Of a stretch of 64,000 nt of DNA, positions 43,650 through 53,117 are shown one piece after another. Source of the stretch: Mucilaginibacter phenanthrenivorans (GTDB lineage: Bacteria > Bacteroidota > Bacteroidia > Sphingobacteriales > Sphingobacteriaceae). The stretch is from NCBI RefSeq assembly GCF_024721155.1, contig NZ_JAHVAP010000005.1, positions 186,001 through 250,000 on the forward strand. The letters run 5' to 3'. The notes below the pieces were generated by a model. It made no database searches. It was not told where the DNA came from and saw nothing but the letters and a program-made list of their open reading frames with translations. Positions within the stretch are counted from its first letter, which is position 1, and the number at the start of each line of letters is the position of its first letter. A program made the translations under genes and the position numbers.

Positions 43650-44939
43650 GTGTCAGCAGACGGCGATAGTATACCCAAAACAGATTCATTTGCAGCCTTG
43701 CGCTATAAGGATTTCCGTTCGTACCTCGGGATGCGGTTTTTCTTCACCTTCGCCTACCAGATGCAGGCCGTAATAATTGGTTTTTACATTTATCAAATAA
43801 CACAAAGTGCTTTTGCGTTGGGCTTGGTAGGCTTGTGCGAAGCGGTTCCTGCCATAGGCATCGCCTTGTATGGAGGTTACGTTGCCGATAAATCGGAAAA
43901 GCGTAAAATGTTGCTTACCATCTCGGGGCTGGTGCTTTTTGCTTCGGTAGTAATGTTTGTGGTTACCATGAAAAGCATGGAGCCGCATATCCATAAAGGA
44001 TGGATAGTTCCCATAATTTATTTCATGATATTTTTAAATGGTTTAGCCCGCGCCTTCTATGGGCCGGCAACCTTCACCATTTATGCCCATAGCATTCCAA
44101 AAGAGCTTTACCCTAACGGCAGCACCTGGAGCAGTTCCAGCTGGCAAATTGCCTCCATTCTTGGTCCAGCAGCAGGTGGTTTGATCTATGGATTTTATGG
44201 TATAACTGCTGCGTTTAGTGTCATCCTGGTTTTCCTGCTGCTATCCATCGTACTTATTTACTTATTAAGAACCTATCCCCCTGTATTTATCCCCAAGGAA
44301 AACATATGGGACAGCCTCAAAGAGGGAATTTCATTTGTATTTAAAAGCAAAATGCTGATCTGGGCCATGAGCCTCGATCTGTTTTCCGTATTCTTCGGCG
44401 GGGCTGTAGCTTTACTACCCGTTTTTGCAAAGGATATCCTGAAGGTTGGTTCTGAAGGATTGGGGATCATGCGTGCAACGTCATCATTGGGCGCCGTTTT
44501 AACTATGCTGGCGATGGCCCGCTTCTCGCCCATGGGAAAACCATGGCGTAACCTGCTGATAGCCGTTACCGGTTTTGGCTTATCAATTATTTGCTTCGGT
44601 CTTTCGCGGAGCTTTTACCTCTCCCTTATTTTCTTATTTACCGAAGGGGCGTTCGACAGCATCAGCGTTATTATCCGCGGTACCATTATGCAGCTCCTTA
44701 CACCTGATCATATGCGCGGCAGGGTATCAGCCGTTAATTCCATGTTCATTGGCTCGTCAAACGAGATCGGCGCATTTGAATCCGGAACGGCGGCAAAATT
44801 GCTGGGGACCGTTACCTCGGTTATTTTTGGCGGAACCATGACGATAGCTATTGTAACCATCACGTTCCTGAAAACCAAAAAACTGATTCCGTTGTCGCTA
44901 AACGAAATTCAGACCCCCGAGGCTGTTGCTTCTGAATAA
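43650..44939 (+). CDS. MFS transporter (EntS-like)
   Basis: The 429-residue protein has twelve predicted membrane helices and the loop motif GGYVADKSEKRKML between helices 2 and 3, where MFS carriers have GxxxDRxGRR. The GPATFTIYAHSIPKELYPNGSTWSSSSWQ region is typical of the EntS/MFS_3 group, which exports siderophores or unknown small molecules. The start is GTG at 43650 (MSADGDSIPKTDSF). No siderophore genes are nearby, so the substrate is open. Confidence 0.85.
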   Translation: MSADGDSIPKTDSFAALRYKDFRSYLGMRFFFTFAYQMQAVIIGFYIYQITQSAFALGLVGLCEAVPAIGIALYGGYVADKSEKRKMLLTISGLVLFASVVMFVVTMKSMEPHIHKGWIVPIIYFMIFLNGLARAFYGPATFTIYAHSIPKELYPNGSTWSSSSWQIASILGPAAGGLIYGFYGITAAFSVILVFLLLSIVLIYLLRTYPPVFIPKENIWDSLKEGISFVFKSKMLIWAMSLDLFSVFFGGAVALLPVFAKDILKVGSEGLGIMRATSSLGAVLTMLAMARFSPMGKPWRNLLIAVTGFGLSIICFGLSRSFYLSLIFLFTEGAFDSISVIIRGTIMQLLTPDHMRGRVSAVNSMFIGSSNEIGAFESGTAAKLLGTVTSVIFGGTMTIAIVTITFLKTKKLIPLSLNEIQTPEAVASE

Positions 44940-45104
44940 CTTCCTGCTCTACAAATTATTTCGTGGAGTATTAACTGCGTTAGTTAACATAACCTTTATA
45001 CAAAAAGATCGTAAAAGGATGAAACTGTTTGATGTAGAATGTTATAGCCACTGCGTTGTTTATTTGCCCTTATAATCACACAATTTCCTTGTAGAATATT
45101 ATTA

Positions 45105-48100
45105 ATGCTAAGTCTGAACCTGGAAACTTTTTTTGCACGCGTAATACTGCCAATCTGCATTGTTATGTCATTGAATGATGTTATACAGGCGCAAAATAAA
45201 ATTGTAAAATTTTCAACGCTTTCACTGGAACAGGGTCTTTCACAAAGCGATGTAAAATGCATTATTAAGGACCACACCGGTTATATGTGGTTTGCTACCG
45301 ATGACGGACTGAACCGTTATGATGGCTATCACTTTGCCGTTTATCGACACAACGCAAAAGACAAGCATTCCCTCCCCTCAAATAACGTAACTACCATTTT
45401 TGAAGACAAAGCGGGTAACATCTGGATAGGCAGCGGTGGCGGCTTAAGTTTATACGACCAAAATACCGATTCATTTACCACGTTTGTATCCAATAAAAAT
45501 GACGAGCGTACGCTTTCAAGTATGGATGTGACGTCCGTTTTTGAGGATAGCAAGAACAACATCTGGGTTGGTACCTATTCGGGGATAGACCTGCTTGATG
45601 TGAAGACAAAAAAGTTTAAAAGATTTTTATACACCAAAAACCGGGATGACATTAGCAGCCACCATATCACTTCAATTACCGAAGACAATGGCGGTAATCT
45701 ATGGTTAGGTACACTGGGCGGTCTCTATCGGTTCAGCTACCCTTCAGGGGCAACAAAGCTTTACCTGCACAGCAACGATATTAACAGTTTGTGTGACGAC
45801 CAGGTTAATGCATTGTTGATAAATGAAGACGGAAATTTATTGATAGGTACGGCAACCAGGGGACTTGATGTGCTTGATCTCAAAACCGATTCCTTCAAGC
45901 ATTACGCAAATCAACCCACAAATAAATTCTCGTTAACCAACAACGACGTAGATGCTTTGGCCCTTGCCGGGAACAAAAAGATTTGGGTGCCTACAGAAGA
46001 TGGGATTGACCTTTTTGATGAAGTTAGCGGTACTTTTACCCATTACTTAAATGACGATAGGTTTAATACCAGCGAAAATAACTCCATTGAATGTGTTTTA
46101 TATACCGGCGGGATCTTGTGGCTGGGCACCTATGAATCAGGCGTTAGGTACTACGATACCAATGTAACGACATTTGATTATTATTATAAATACCTTACTG
46201 ATTCCAGCAAGTTAAGCAATAACATAGTGACCTCATTTGCCGAAGAGGGTAAAGGATATTGGATTGGTACCGATGGTGGTGGATTGAACTACTTGGATAC
46301 CACCTCTAAAAAATTCACACATTACTATCCACAGGCTAATAAAAATTCGATAGCCGGTAAGCACATCCTCAAGCTTTTAAAGGACAAGGATGAAAACCTT
46401 TGGATAGGTTATTATAATGCCGGCCTTGACGTGCTGAATTACAAAACAAAAAAGTTTACACATTACGCGACAGGCCGAAACCCAAGCCAGATAAGCTACT
46501 ATACAGTTTTTGCGCTGGCTGAGGATAAAACCGGCGACATTTGGGTTGGCATGGACAGCGAAGGTCTCAATATCATCCACCAATCAAAGGTTGTGAAGCG
46601 ATACAAGCATTCGCCTTCAGATACGCTACACTCACTATCTAACAACGATGTGCGATCACTTTACCGGGATCGAGAGGGTAATATGTGGATAGGAACTTAT
46701 AGCGGGTTGAACTTATACAATCCGTCAACCGACGGTTTTATACACTTTAAAACCACCACCGGCTTAACCGGTAACGCCATTATATCGATATTTGAAGATC
46801 ACAAAGGCAATATCTGGGTGGGAACGTTGGGCAGCGGCCTTAATTTACTTGATAAAAAAACGAATACACTTTCTGCCTACACCTTCTCCGACAGTTCAAG
46901 GTATTCTATCGTCAATAGTATCACCGAGGATGATAAGGGCTTTTTATGGCTGGGAACCAATATGGGCCTTGTAAAGTTTAAGCCACATACAAAAGAGTTC
47001 AGAAAATATACCGCGGCCAATAATTTACAGGGCTATGAGTTTTTTATGGGCGCTGTATTAAAGGCTAAAAATGGCAAGTTACTTTTTGGCGGTCATAATG
47101 GCTTTAATATTGTTGATCCTGATTTGCTGGTGATCAATAGAACTCAGCATAATGTTGTATTTACGGGATTTCAACTGTTCAACAAAAAGGTGGCAATAGG
47201 CCCAAATTCTGTTCTTAAACAATCCATCACGCAAACACGGGAAATTACCCTAAGTTATGATCAGTCGGTTTTCACTATTGAGTACAGTGCACTAAACTAC
47301 ACACTTCCTGAAATGAATTCCTATGCCTACAAAATGGATGGCTTTGAAAAAAACTGGAACTACGTAGGGCAACAGCGAAAAGCTACTTACACCAATCTAA
47401 ACCCGGGCGAATACACTTTTGAAGTGAAGGCTGCCAATAGCGACGGCATCTGGAATAGTAAGCCGGCAACCATTAAAATTATTATTATACCGCCGTTTTA
47501 TATGACGTGGTGGTTCAGGATATTGGTATTGATAATAATTTGCCTTATTGTTTATAGCTATTCCCGATACCGTATCTATGCTATTAAAGCACAGCGAAAG
47601 GTGCTCCAAAAATTGGTTAAAGAGCAAACGGCCGAGGTGACCAAACAATCGGAAGAGCTGCAAAGCCAGGCGGAGGAATTACAGGCTTTAAACGAGGAAT
47701 TACAGGCACAGTCGGAAGAATTGATGTCCCAATCCGACTATTTACAGGAACTGAATGATGAGCTTGAAGAGCAAAAGGAGCAGGAATTACAGGCGCGCAA
47801 GGAGGCTGAAAAAGCTAATAAAGCCAAGAGCGTTTTCCTGGCCACCATGAGCCACGAGATAAGGACACCGATGAATGGTGTAATGGGTATGGCATCGCTG
47901 CTTAGTGAAACACCATTAAGCGCCGAGCAACGTGAATACGCCGATATTATTAAGGTAAGCGGTGAAAACCTGCTCAATGTAATTAACGACATTCTCGATT
48001 TCTCAAAAATAGAATCAGGCCAGATGGAACTTGATCACCATGGTTTTGACCTGAGGCATTGTATCGAAGACGTGCTCGACCTGTTTTCAGAGTCAGCTGC

Positions 48101-49352
48101 GAAAAAACAGTTGAACCTGTTGTACCATATAGCGCTCGGGGTTCCCGAAAAACTAATGGGCGATCAACTGCGCATCAGGCAGATCCTGCTAAACCTGGTA
48201 AACAATGCTATCAAATTCACGAGTAAAGGCGAAATCGTTGTTGAAGTAGACCAATTAGGAAAAGCCGGCACCGAACTAAATCTCGGCTTTAAGATCAAGG
48301 ACACCGGCATAGGTATCCCTGCTGAAAAGCTAAAGCGCCTGTTTAAGGCATTTTCGCAGGTCGACGCATCAATTACCCGCAGCTATGGCGGTACCGGCCT
48401 TGGGCTGGCTATATGCGAGCGGCTGGTTGAGCTTATGGGTGGCGAGATCGCTATTGAAAGCGAGCCCGGAAAAGGCACTTCAGTAATATTTAACATTAAA
48501 AGCAGCCGGGATGAATCGGCATCAGTTAACCAGGGCTGTAATTTAACGGCAGTTAATGGTGCACGGGTTTTAATAATTAACCAAAGCGCAACAGCGCTTA
48601 ATATTTTGCAGGAACAGCTTAAGCAATGGAATTTAACACCGGTTTGCGCTTCAACTGCGGCAGACGCGTTAAAGCATTTAAAAGATGGTAAAATCAGCCT
48701 GGTAATAACCGGCACAGAGATTCCGGGAACAGATACAGGTGAACTAATCAGCTCAATTAAAAATATCGACAAAAAGGTGCCTGTGGTATTAATCTGTTCG
48801 GTATTGGAAAAAAATAAAATTAACGATCCATCGGTGAAAGTTTTGTTGGAGCCTGTTAAGCAGCAGCAATTGTGTAATATTATGCAATCTGAACTGATGA
48901 ACAGCCAACCGTCGTCGCCCGAAAAAGTAACGGCTACATTGCTTTCTGAACAATTCGCGCAAAAATTTCCGATGAGCATATTAATTGCCGAGGACAACCT
49001 GATCAATCAAAAACTTATCACAAAAGTTATCAATAAGCTCGGTTATCATCCGCTGGTGGTTAATAATGGGAACCAGGTGTTAGCGGCATTAGCAAACGAT
49101 TTCTTTGATATTATACTAATGGATGTGCAAATGCCCGAGCTCGACGGATTGGAAACAACCCGTATCATCCGCAAAGGCAAACAAAAACAACCCTACATCA
49201 TAGCTATGACGGCCAGCGCTATGGTTGAGGATAAAGCTGCATGTCTTGAAGCCGGAATGAATCACTTTGTTTCAAAACCCATCAGTATTGGCGATTTGGT
49301 GAATGTTTTGGAACGGTCGTACATTGAAAAGGAAGTTGACCACCATAATTAG
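45105..49352 (+). CDS. hybrid two-component sensor kinase with periplasmic propeller
   Basis: The 1415-residue protein has a signal sequence (about 1-30) and Reg_prop-type WIGT/WVGT repeats forming periplasmic beta-propellers (about 35-690). A Y_Y_Y domain (about 715-795), one membrane helix (about 800-822) and a long coiled coil rich in [10 protein letters not shown] (830-905) follow. The kinase has His 917 in the [10 protein letters not shown] motif and an ATPase domain ([25 protein letters not shown]). A degenerate receiver (1143-1260) and a full receiver (1284-1405, Asp 1340 in [10 protein letters not shown]) end it. Classical HTCS regulators end in an AraC DNA-binding domain; this one does not, so it needs a separate Hpt or regulator. 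Confidence 0.9.
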   Translation: MLSLNLETFFARVILPICIVMSLNDVIQAQNKIVKFSTLSLEQGLSQSDVKCIIKDHTGYMWFATDDGLNRYDGYHFAVYRHNAKDKHSLPSNNVTTIFEDKAGNIWIGSGGGLSLYDQNTDSFTTFVSNKNDERTLSSMDVTSVFEDSKNNIWVGTYSGIDLLDVKTKKFKRFLYTKNRDDISSHHITSITEDNGGNLWLGTLGGLYRFSYPSGATKLYLHSNDINSLCDDQVNALLINEDGNLLIGTATRGLDVLDLKTDSFKHYANQPTNKFSLTNNDVDALALAGNKKIWVPTEDGIDLFDEVSGTFTHYLNDDRFNTSENNSIECVLYTGGILWLGTYESGVRYYDTNVTTFDYYYKYLTDSSKLSNNIVTSFAEEGKGYWIGTDGGGLNYLDTTSKKFTHYYPQANKNSIAGKHILKLLKDKDENLWIGYYNAGLDVLNYKTKKFTHYATGRNPSQISYYTVFALAEDKTGDIWVGMDSEGLNIIHQSKVVKRYKHSPSDTLHSLSNNDVRSLYRDREGNMWIGTYSGLNLYNPSTDGFIHFKTTTGLTGNAIISIFEDHKGNIWVGTLGSGLNLLDKKTNTLSAYTFSDSSRYSIVNSITEDDKGFLWLGTNMGLVKFKPHTKEFRKYTAANNLQGYEFFMGAVLKAKNGKLLFGGHNGFNIVDPDLLVINRTQHNVVFTGFQLFNKKVAIGPNSVLKQSITQTREITLSYDQSVFTIEYSALNYTLPEMNSYAYKMDGFEKNWNYVGQQRKATYTNLNPGEYTFEVKAANSDGIWNSKPATIKIIIIPPFYMTWWFRILVLIIICLIVYSYSRYRIYAIKAQRKVLQKLVKEQTAEVTKQSEELQSQAEELQALNEELQAQSEELMSQSDYLQELNDELEEQKEQELQARKEAEKANKAKSVFLATMSHEIRTPMNGVMGMASLLSETPLSAEQREYADIIKVSGENLLNVINDILDFSKIESGQMELDHHGFDLRHCIEDVLDLFSESAAKKQLNLLYHIALGVPEKLMGDQLRIRQILLNLVNNAIKFTSKGEIVVEVDQLGKAGTELNLGFKIKDTGIGIPAEKLKRLFKAFSQVDASITRSYGGTGLGLAICERLVELMGGEIAIESEPGKGTSVIFNIKSSRDESASVNQGCNLTAVNGARVLIINQSATALNILQEQLKQWNLTPVCASTAADALKHLKDGKISLVITGTEIPGTDTGELISSIKNIDKKVPVVLICSVLEKNKINDPSVKVLLEPVKQQQLCNIMQSELMNSQPSSPEKVTATLLSEQFAQKFPMSILIAEDNLINQKLITKVINKLGYHPLVVNNGNQVLAALANDFFDIILMDVQMPELDGLETTRIIRKGKQKQPYIIAMTASAMVEDKAACLEAGMNHFVSKPISIGDLVNVLERSYIEKEVDHHN

Positions 49353-49385
49353 TGAATTAGTGAGGGAGTGAATTAGCGAATGCGC
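49351..49385. repeat. word repeat, gtgaattag family, starting at the sensor-kinase stop
   Basis: The TAG stop codon is the first three bases of the word tagtgaattagtgagg; gagtgaattagcgaatgcgc follows. The complementary form lies at the recG start. Confidence 0.65.
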
Positions 49386-49399
49386 ATCATCCTGTTAAA

Positions 49400-50395
49400 T
49401 TATTCTCCTGCAAACTCTTCATCAACACTTTCCCGCAGATCATAAAGCAGCCATTGTTTTTTGGCGATAGATTGCGTTTTTGACTTCAGTAATTTTATAA
49501 AATCATTCACCCCTACCGGCTCATTTCCGTTGCCGTGGATCAAAACTATGCTGCCGGCCTGCGGTTGTTGCCCTTTAGCAAGCCATGCATCGGTACCTAT
49601 CGGGATCAACCCAAAATCCGTTATTTCAAACACCAACTTTTGGTCAGACACCAATCCCGGGAACCGGAAAAACACTGACGGCAGCAAGCCATTTTTTAAC
49701 ATTGCCATTTCCGTTTCCAGTACTTCGTAATTGATATTTGTCCCGGCTTCCAGCAAAAAGTTCTCCTTAAGCGGCAGCTTTGCGCTTACCCGGTGATTAA
49801 AGGAATGATTGATCCAGGTGATGTAAATTTCGTGATCGGCCTGCATTTTTTTCAACCACTCAAGGTCTTGGGGGTGTTGCCGCATCCAGATGCCGGTAAC
49901 CGATAATGCTACGGGAACCGGGTGTTCCACCTTTTTAAATTGTTCTATAATATCGGTAAAGATTATTTTGTCGAGCGGCTTATGGCTTGGGCATAGATCC
50001 GCCGTTAAGGTAATACCGGTTTGCTTTGGCATCCCGCTTTCTATCCCTGCGTCCTGGGTATTTACCGACTGCTTTTCGGCCTTTTCAAGCGCTTTTATAT
50101 AAGGCGTTGCTTTAAAAAATGTGCGGGCTTCGTCGATTGTCATTGGCTTAACCTGGTAAAAATCGGGCTCGTCTATTTTCGTTTCAAGGGTTTGCGGGTT
50201 AACCAATAAAAAATAGGTTTTGCCATCGTTTACAAACTGGCGGGTAATCATCCAATCCTGCGGGGCATGTTTGGCCCAGCCGTAAAAAACCTTATAGCCG
50301 GTAATCCTGGTAAAATTAGCCTGGGCATAACCGCTTGTTACATAAACTATACTGAATAAAAAAAGGAATGATATATAAATTAGCAGTTGTTTCAT
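49400..50395 (-). CDS. exported polysaccharide deacetylase-like protein with altered NodB motif
   Basis: The protein of about 331 residues has a signal peptide from MKQLLIYISF, a short N-terminal domain (about 25-110) and a NodB-like barrel. The usual TFDDGP is replaced by LTADLCPSHKP, while the metal His pair NHSFNH and an FRFPG strand resembling FRPPyG are kept. A GSIVLIHGNGNEP segment matches the catalytic-His strand. Either the metal site is rearranged or the protein has another substrate or is inactive. Six extra codons upstream (MHCKTT) are possible. Confidence 0.72.
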   Translation of the reverse strand: MKQLLIYISFLFLFSIVYVTSGYAQANFTRITGYKVFYGWAKHAPQDWMITRQFVNDGKTYFLLVNPQTLETKIDEPDFYQVKPMTIDEARTFFKATPYIKALEKAEKQSVNTQDAGIESGMPKQTGITLTADLCPSHKPLDKIIFTDIIEQFKKVEHPVPVALSVTGIWMRQHPQDLEWLKKMQADHEIYITWINHSFNHRVSAKLPLKENFLLEAGTNINYEVLETEMAMLKNGLLPSVFFRFPGLVSDQKLVFEITDFGLIPIGTDAWLAKGQQPQAGSIVLIHGNGNEPVGVNDFIKLLKSKTQSIAKKQWLLYDLRESVDEEFAGE

Positions 50396-50475
50396 TGTAG
50401 TTTTGCAGTGCAAATAACGGATAAACTTTATTTAAGTTTTGCAACACAAATTAAGCATAACAAACTTATAATACT

Positions 50476-50506
50476 AAATCCGTAATCTAACATCCGAAAT
50501 AAACAT
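50476..50506. repeat. word repeat, B family (C-rich form), at the pdxJ start
   Basis: aaatccgtaatc and taacatccgaaataaacat run right up to the pdxJ ATG. The second half is nearly identical to the leader at 8302-8320 and to the adaptor leader at 54460-54491. Confidence 0.75.
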
Positions 50507-51226
50507 ATGACCCGTCTATCCGTCAATATCAATAAAATAGCCACCCTGCGCAACTCGCGTGGCGGCGATAATCCTAACCTGGTACAGGTAGCAAAAGATT
50601 GTGAGCGTTTCGGTGCACAAGGCATAACCGTCCACCCCCGTCCGGATGAAAGACACATCCGTTACCAGGATGTTTTCGACCTTAGGGCGATAGTGACCAC
50701 CGAGTTTAACATCGAGGGCAATTGCCAGGAGCAAAAGTTTATCGATCTCGTGCTGGCCAACAAACCCGAACAGGTTACCCTGGTTCCGGATATTTTAGGG
50801 CAGATAACTTCAAACCACGGATGGGACACGATTGCCAACCAGCAATATTTAACAGATATTATAAAGGTTTTTAAAGACGCTGGCATCAGGGTTTCTATTT
50901 TTGTTGATCCGGTTGTCGAAATGGTTGAGGGCGCCGCCAAAACAGGTACCGACCGAATAGAGCTTTATACCGAGGCATATGCACACCAATACGCTCAAAA
51001 TAAAGAGCAGGCCATTGCGCCTTATATAAAAGCAGCCGAAGCAGCCGAAAAACTCGGCTTAGGCATTAATGCCGGACACGACCTTGATCTGCATAATCTT
51101 AAATACTTTGCTGAAAACATCCCCGGTTTGGATGAGGTAAGTATAGGACACGCGCTTATCAGCGATGCGTTATATTATGGATTAGAGAATACAATACAGA
51201 TGTATTTGAGGCAGCTGGCGGGGTGA
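50507..51226 (+). CDS. pdxJ: pyridoxine 5'-phosphate synthase
   Basis: PdxJ condenses 3-amino-2-oxopropyl phosphate and deoxyxylulose 5-phosphate to pyridoxine 5'-phosphate. The 239-residue TIM barrel shows the family start [18 protein letters not shown], the active-site block [28 protein letters not shown], and the closing [11 protein letters not shown] and [11 protein letters not shown] (phosphate site). The length is normal. The N-terminal ATG abuts a B-family word repeat. Confidence 0.96.
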   Translation: MTRLSVNINKIATLRNSRGGDNPNLVQVAKDCERFGAQGITVHPRPDERHIRYQDVFDLRAIVTTEFNIEGNCQEQKFIDLVLANKPEQVTLVPDILGQITSNHGWDTIANQQYLTDIIKVFKDAGIRVSIFVDPVVEMVEGAAKTGTDRIELYTEAYAHQYAQNKEQAIAPYIKAAEAAEKLGLGINAGHDLDLHNLKYFAENIPGLDEVSIGHALISDALYYGLENTIQMYLRQLAG

Positions 51227-51247
51227 TACTTCAGCGCTAATTCGAGG

Positions 51248-51568
51248 TTAGCGATTATACTCCATCGCAACGGAATCCGGTCCCATTAATTTTAAATAAT
51301 GGTCATCCAGCTTTTGGATCACGAAGGCTGTATAAGGTTTATTTCCTTGATACGAGGTAAAAACGGTATCGCCTTTTGTAAAATAATCTTCACCTTCGCC
51401 GCCATCCATCGTAAAAAGTTTATCCGTTACTTGCAGCTTTGATGAACCGTCCTTTGACCTCCAGTTTCCTTCCAGCTTATTGTTTTTCTTAGGACTGGAA
51501 GTGCACGCAACCCAAAGCAAAACGAAAGCGCAACCCAAATGAATAAATATTAATGCGAACCTTTTCAT
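51248..51568 (-). CDS. small lipoprotein, unknown function
   Basis: The 106-residue protein has a signal sequence with a lipobox (LLWVAC, Cys about 22), then TSSPKKNNKLEGNWRSKDGSSKLQV. The rest is a beta-rich domain with WRSKDGSSKL and YFTKGDTVFTSY, the look of a small lipocalin-like lipid or sugar sensor domain. No family name can be given. It is the second of two minus-strand exported proteins. Confidence 0.7.
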   Translation of the reverse strand: MKRFALIFIHLGCAFVLLWVACTSSPKKNNKLEGNWRSKDGSSKLQVTDKLFTMDGGEGEDYFTKGDTVFTSYQGNKPYTAFVIQKLDDHYLKLMGPDSVAMEYNR

Positions 51569-51579
51569 AGTAATAGAAC

Positions 51580-51607
51580 AGCAGCATCCTTTAAGTAGGA
51601 TGCTGCT
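51580..51607. terminator. hairpin between two minus-strand small genes
   Basis: agcagcatcct at 51580-51590 pairs with aggatgctgct at 51597-51607. The T-run lies on the plus strand, although both flanking genes are on the minus strand, so its role is uncertain. Confidence 0.6.
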
Positions 51608-51620
51608 TTTTGACTGTTTT

Positions 51621-51932
51621 TTATGATGCAGGTTTATCCATCAATTCTGATTTTTTAAGATAAACGCGATGCCCCTTTTTATTGATGTAATAGTAATGTG
51701 AATGTTTGTTAATGTAAACGGTTTGCCCGTTAGGGCCACATTTACCTTCATATTTCTTGTCGACAACTACTGCGGCTCCGCTTGCTGCGGTGTGGGCAGT
51801 TGCGTGACCAACCTTTGTGGCCGTTTTACTTATTTTATGGCCAAGGGTTGAATCCTTGTGTGTTTGTGCGTTGCTGTTGGCAAATGAAAATATGCCGGCA
51901 GCAACCAATGCTACTTTAAGTACGTTTTTCAT
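51621..51932 (-). CDS. small secreted basic protein with a PBCV-adaptor-like motif
   Basis: The 103-residue protein has a signal peptide (1-22, ending SNAQ), a low-complexity middle (KVGHATAHTAASGAAVVVDKKY), and a C-terminal module GPNGQTVYINKHSHYYYINKKGHRVYLKK. The YYINKKGHRVYL block resembles the small basic-adaptor repeat first described in chlorella viruses. It is probably periplasmic or surface-exposed, of unknown role. Confidence 0.65.
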   Translation of the reverse strand: MKNVLKVALVAAGIFSFANSNAQTHKDSTLGHKISKTATKVGHATAHTAASGAAVVVDKKYEGKCGPNGQTVYINKHSHYYYINKKGHRVYLKKSELMDKPAS

Positions 51933-51959
51933 GATGGTATTTGAATTTGTTTAAATAAA

Positions 51960-52967
51960 CTAGCTCAAATGTTCTGCCAAATGTTTCATTTCAAGCGCGG
52001 GTGGCCTTTTTTCATATAAAATGGCATATACTGCGTTGCAAATAGGCATGTTTACGTTGTACTGTTTATTAACCTGGTGTAGGCAATTTACTGCATAATA
52101 TCCTTCAGCTATCATGTTCATTTCCAGCTGCGCCGATGTTACCGTATAGCCTTTTCCTATCATGTTTCCAAAAGTACGGTTACGGCTAAACTGTGAATAA
52201 GCTGTGACCAGCAAATCGCCCAGGTAGGCCGACTCCATTATGTCACGGTCAATTGGGTGCACAGCATCCACAAAGCGCTTCAGCTCGCGGATGGCATTTG
52301 CTATTAAAACCGCCTGGAAATTATCGCCGTAGCCAACGCCATGACAAATGCCGCTGGCAATGGCAAATATATTTTTAAGAACAGCGCCGTATTCAGTTCC
52401 GTAAATATCGTCAGAAACAATGGTCTTTATATACCGTGTGCTAAACATGCCTGCAAATTCAACTGCAAGGGTATTATTGCGGGATGCTATGGTTAAGTAG
52501 GATAGCTTTTCAAGTGCAACCTCCTCAGCATGACAGGGGCCGCTGATCACGATAAAATCATTGAACGAAATACCGTAATGCTGGTTCAAAAATTCGCCAA
52601 TGATCTGGTTCTCGTCGGGCACAATACCTTTTATGGCGGATATTATTTTTTTACCGGCCAGGTCGGCAGGTGTTATGCCTGCAAGCGCTTCCTTTAAGAA
52701 CGCTGCGGGTACATTCAGCAGCACAAAATCAGCATTGCTGATGGTGCTTTTTAAATTAGTCGAGATATTTTGCGCCGGCACACTTATTTCAACCGAACTG
52801 ATGTAATTGGGGTTATGCCTGAACTTTTGCAGGTGTTGAACTGCGGACTCATTCCGCATCCACCAAAAAATTTCCTTTTCAGTGCTGTTATCGGTAAGTA
52901 TCTTAACATTGGCCGTAGCCCAGCTGCCTCCGCCAACAACGGCGATCGTTTTCCTCTTATTACTCAT
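51960..52967 (-). CDS. gpsA: glycerol-3-phosphate dehydrogenase [NAD(P)+]
   Basis: GpsA makes sn-glycerol 3-phosphate from dihydroxyacetone phosphate for phospholipid synthesis. The protein of about 335 residues has the N-terminal loop VVGGGSWATA, the SGPCHAEEVA block, YGTEYGAVLKNIFAIASGICHGVGYGDN (catalytic Lys) and SRNRTFG. I use the ATG at 52967 (MSNKRKT); two in-frame TTG codons lie just upstream. A hairpin with a T-run sits directly upstream on the same strand. Confidence 0.94.
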   Translation of the reverse strand: MSNKRKTIAVVGGGSWATANVKILTDNSTEKEIFWWMRNESAVQHLQKFRHNPNYISSVEISVPAQNISTNLKSTISNADFVLLNVPAAFLKEALAGITPADLAGKKIISAIKGIVPDENQIIGEFLNQHYGISFNDFIVISGPCHAEEVALEKLSYLTIASRNNTLAVEFAGMFSTRYIKTIVSDDIYGTEYGAVLKNIFAIASGICHGVGYGDNFQAVLIANAIRELKRFVDAVHPIDRDIMESAYLGDLLVTAYSQFSRNRTFGNMIGKGYTVTSAQLEMNMIAEGYYAVNCLHQVNKQYNVNMPICNAVYAILYEKRPPALEMKHLAEHLS

Positions 52968-52971
52968 CAAC

Positions 52972-53007
52972 AATAAAAATGTCCTGCCAGGTTTAATTGA
53001 CAGGACA
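52972..53007 (-). terminator. terminator-like hairpin abutting the gpsA start
   Basis: tgtcctg at 52980-52986 and caggaca at 53001-53007 pair. In the minus direction a T-rich run (atttttatt) follows and ends about four bases before the gpsA ATG. It either ends the adaptor transcript or acts as an attenuator of gpsA. Confidence 0.65.
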
Positions 53008-53030
53008 AATTTAGTGATTTTATCATGAAC

Positions 53031-53117
53031 TAGTTTGCAGTTTCCGGTTGGCAGTTTGCAGTCAGTAACTTATTTCTCAGCTTCCCATACTGCCAACTGC
53101 ACACTGTCAACTGCTTA
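53031..53117. repeat. word-repeat inverted pair, ggcagtttgcag family
   Basis: 53031-53068 (tagtttgcag, ggttggcagtttgcagtcag) is the imperfect reverse complement of 53086-53120 (atactgccaactgc, actgtcaactgc). The right arm reaches the stop codon of the adaptor gene. Confidence 0.75.

Noticed and set aside
45300..47000. Internal repeats in the sensor kinase gene as a DNA repeat array
   Set aside because: They are protein-level propeller motifs (WIGT/WVGT), not nucleotide repeats.
48383..49006. 207-residue minus-strand frame inside the sensor kinase gene
   Set aside because: It is antisense to the ATPase and receiver part of the kinase, serine-rich from reversed codons, and shows no family features.
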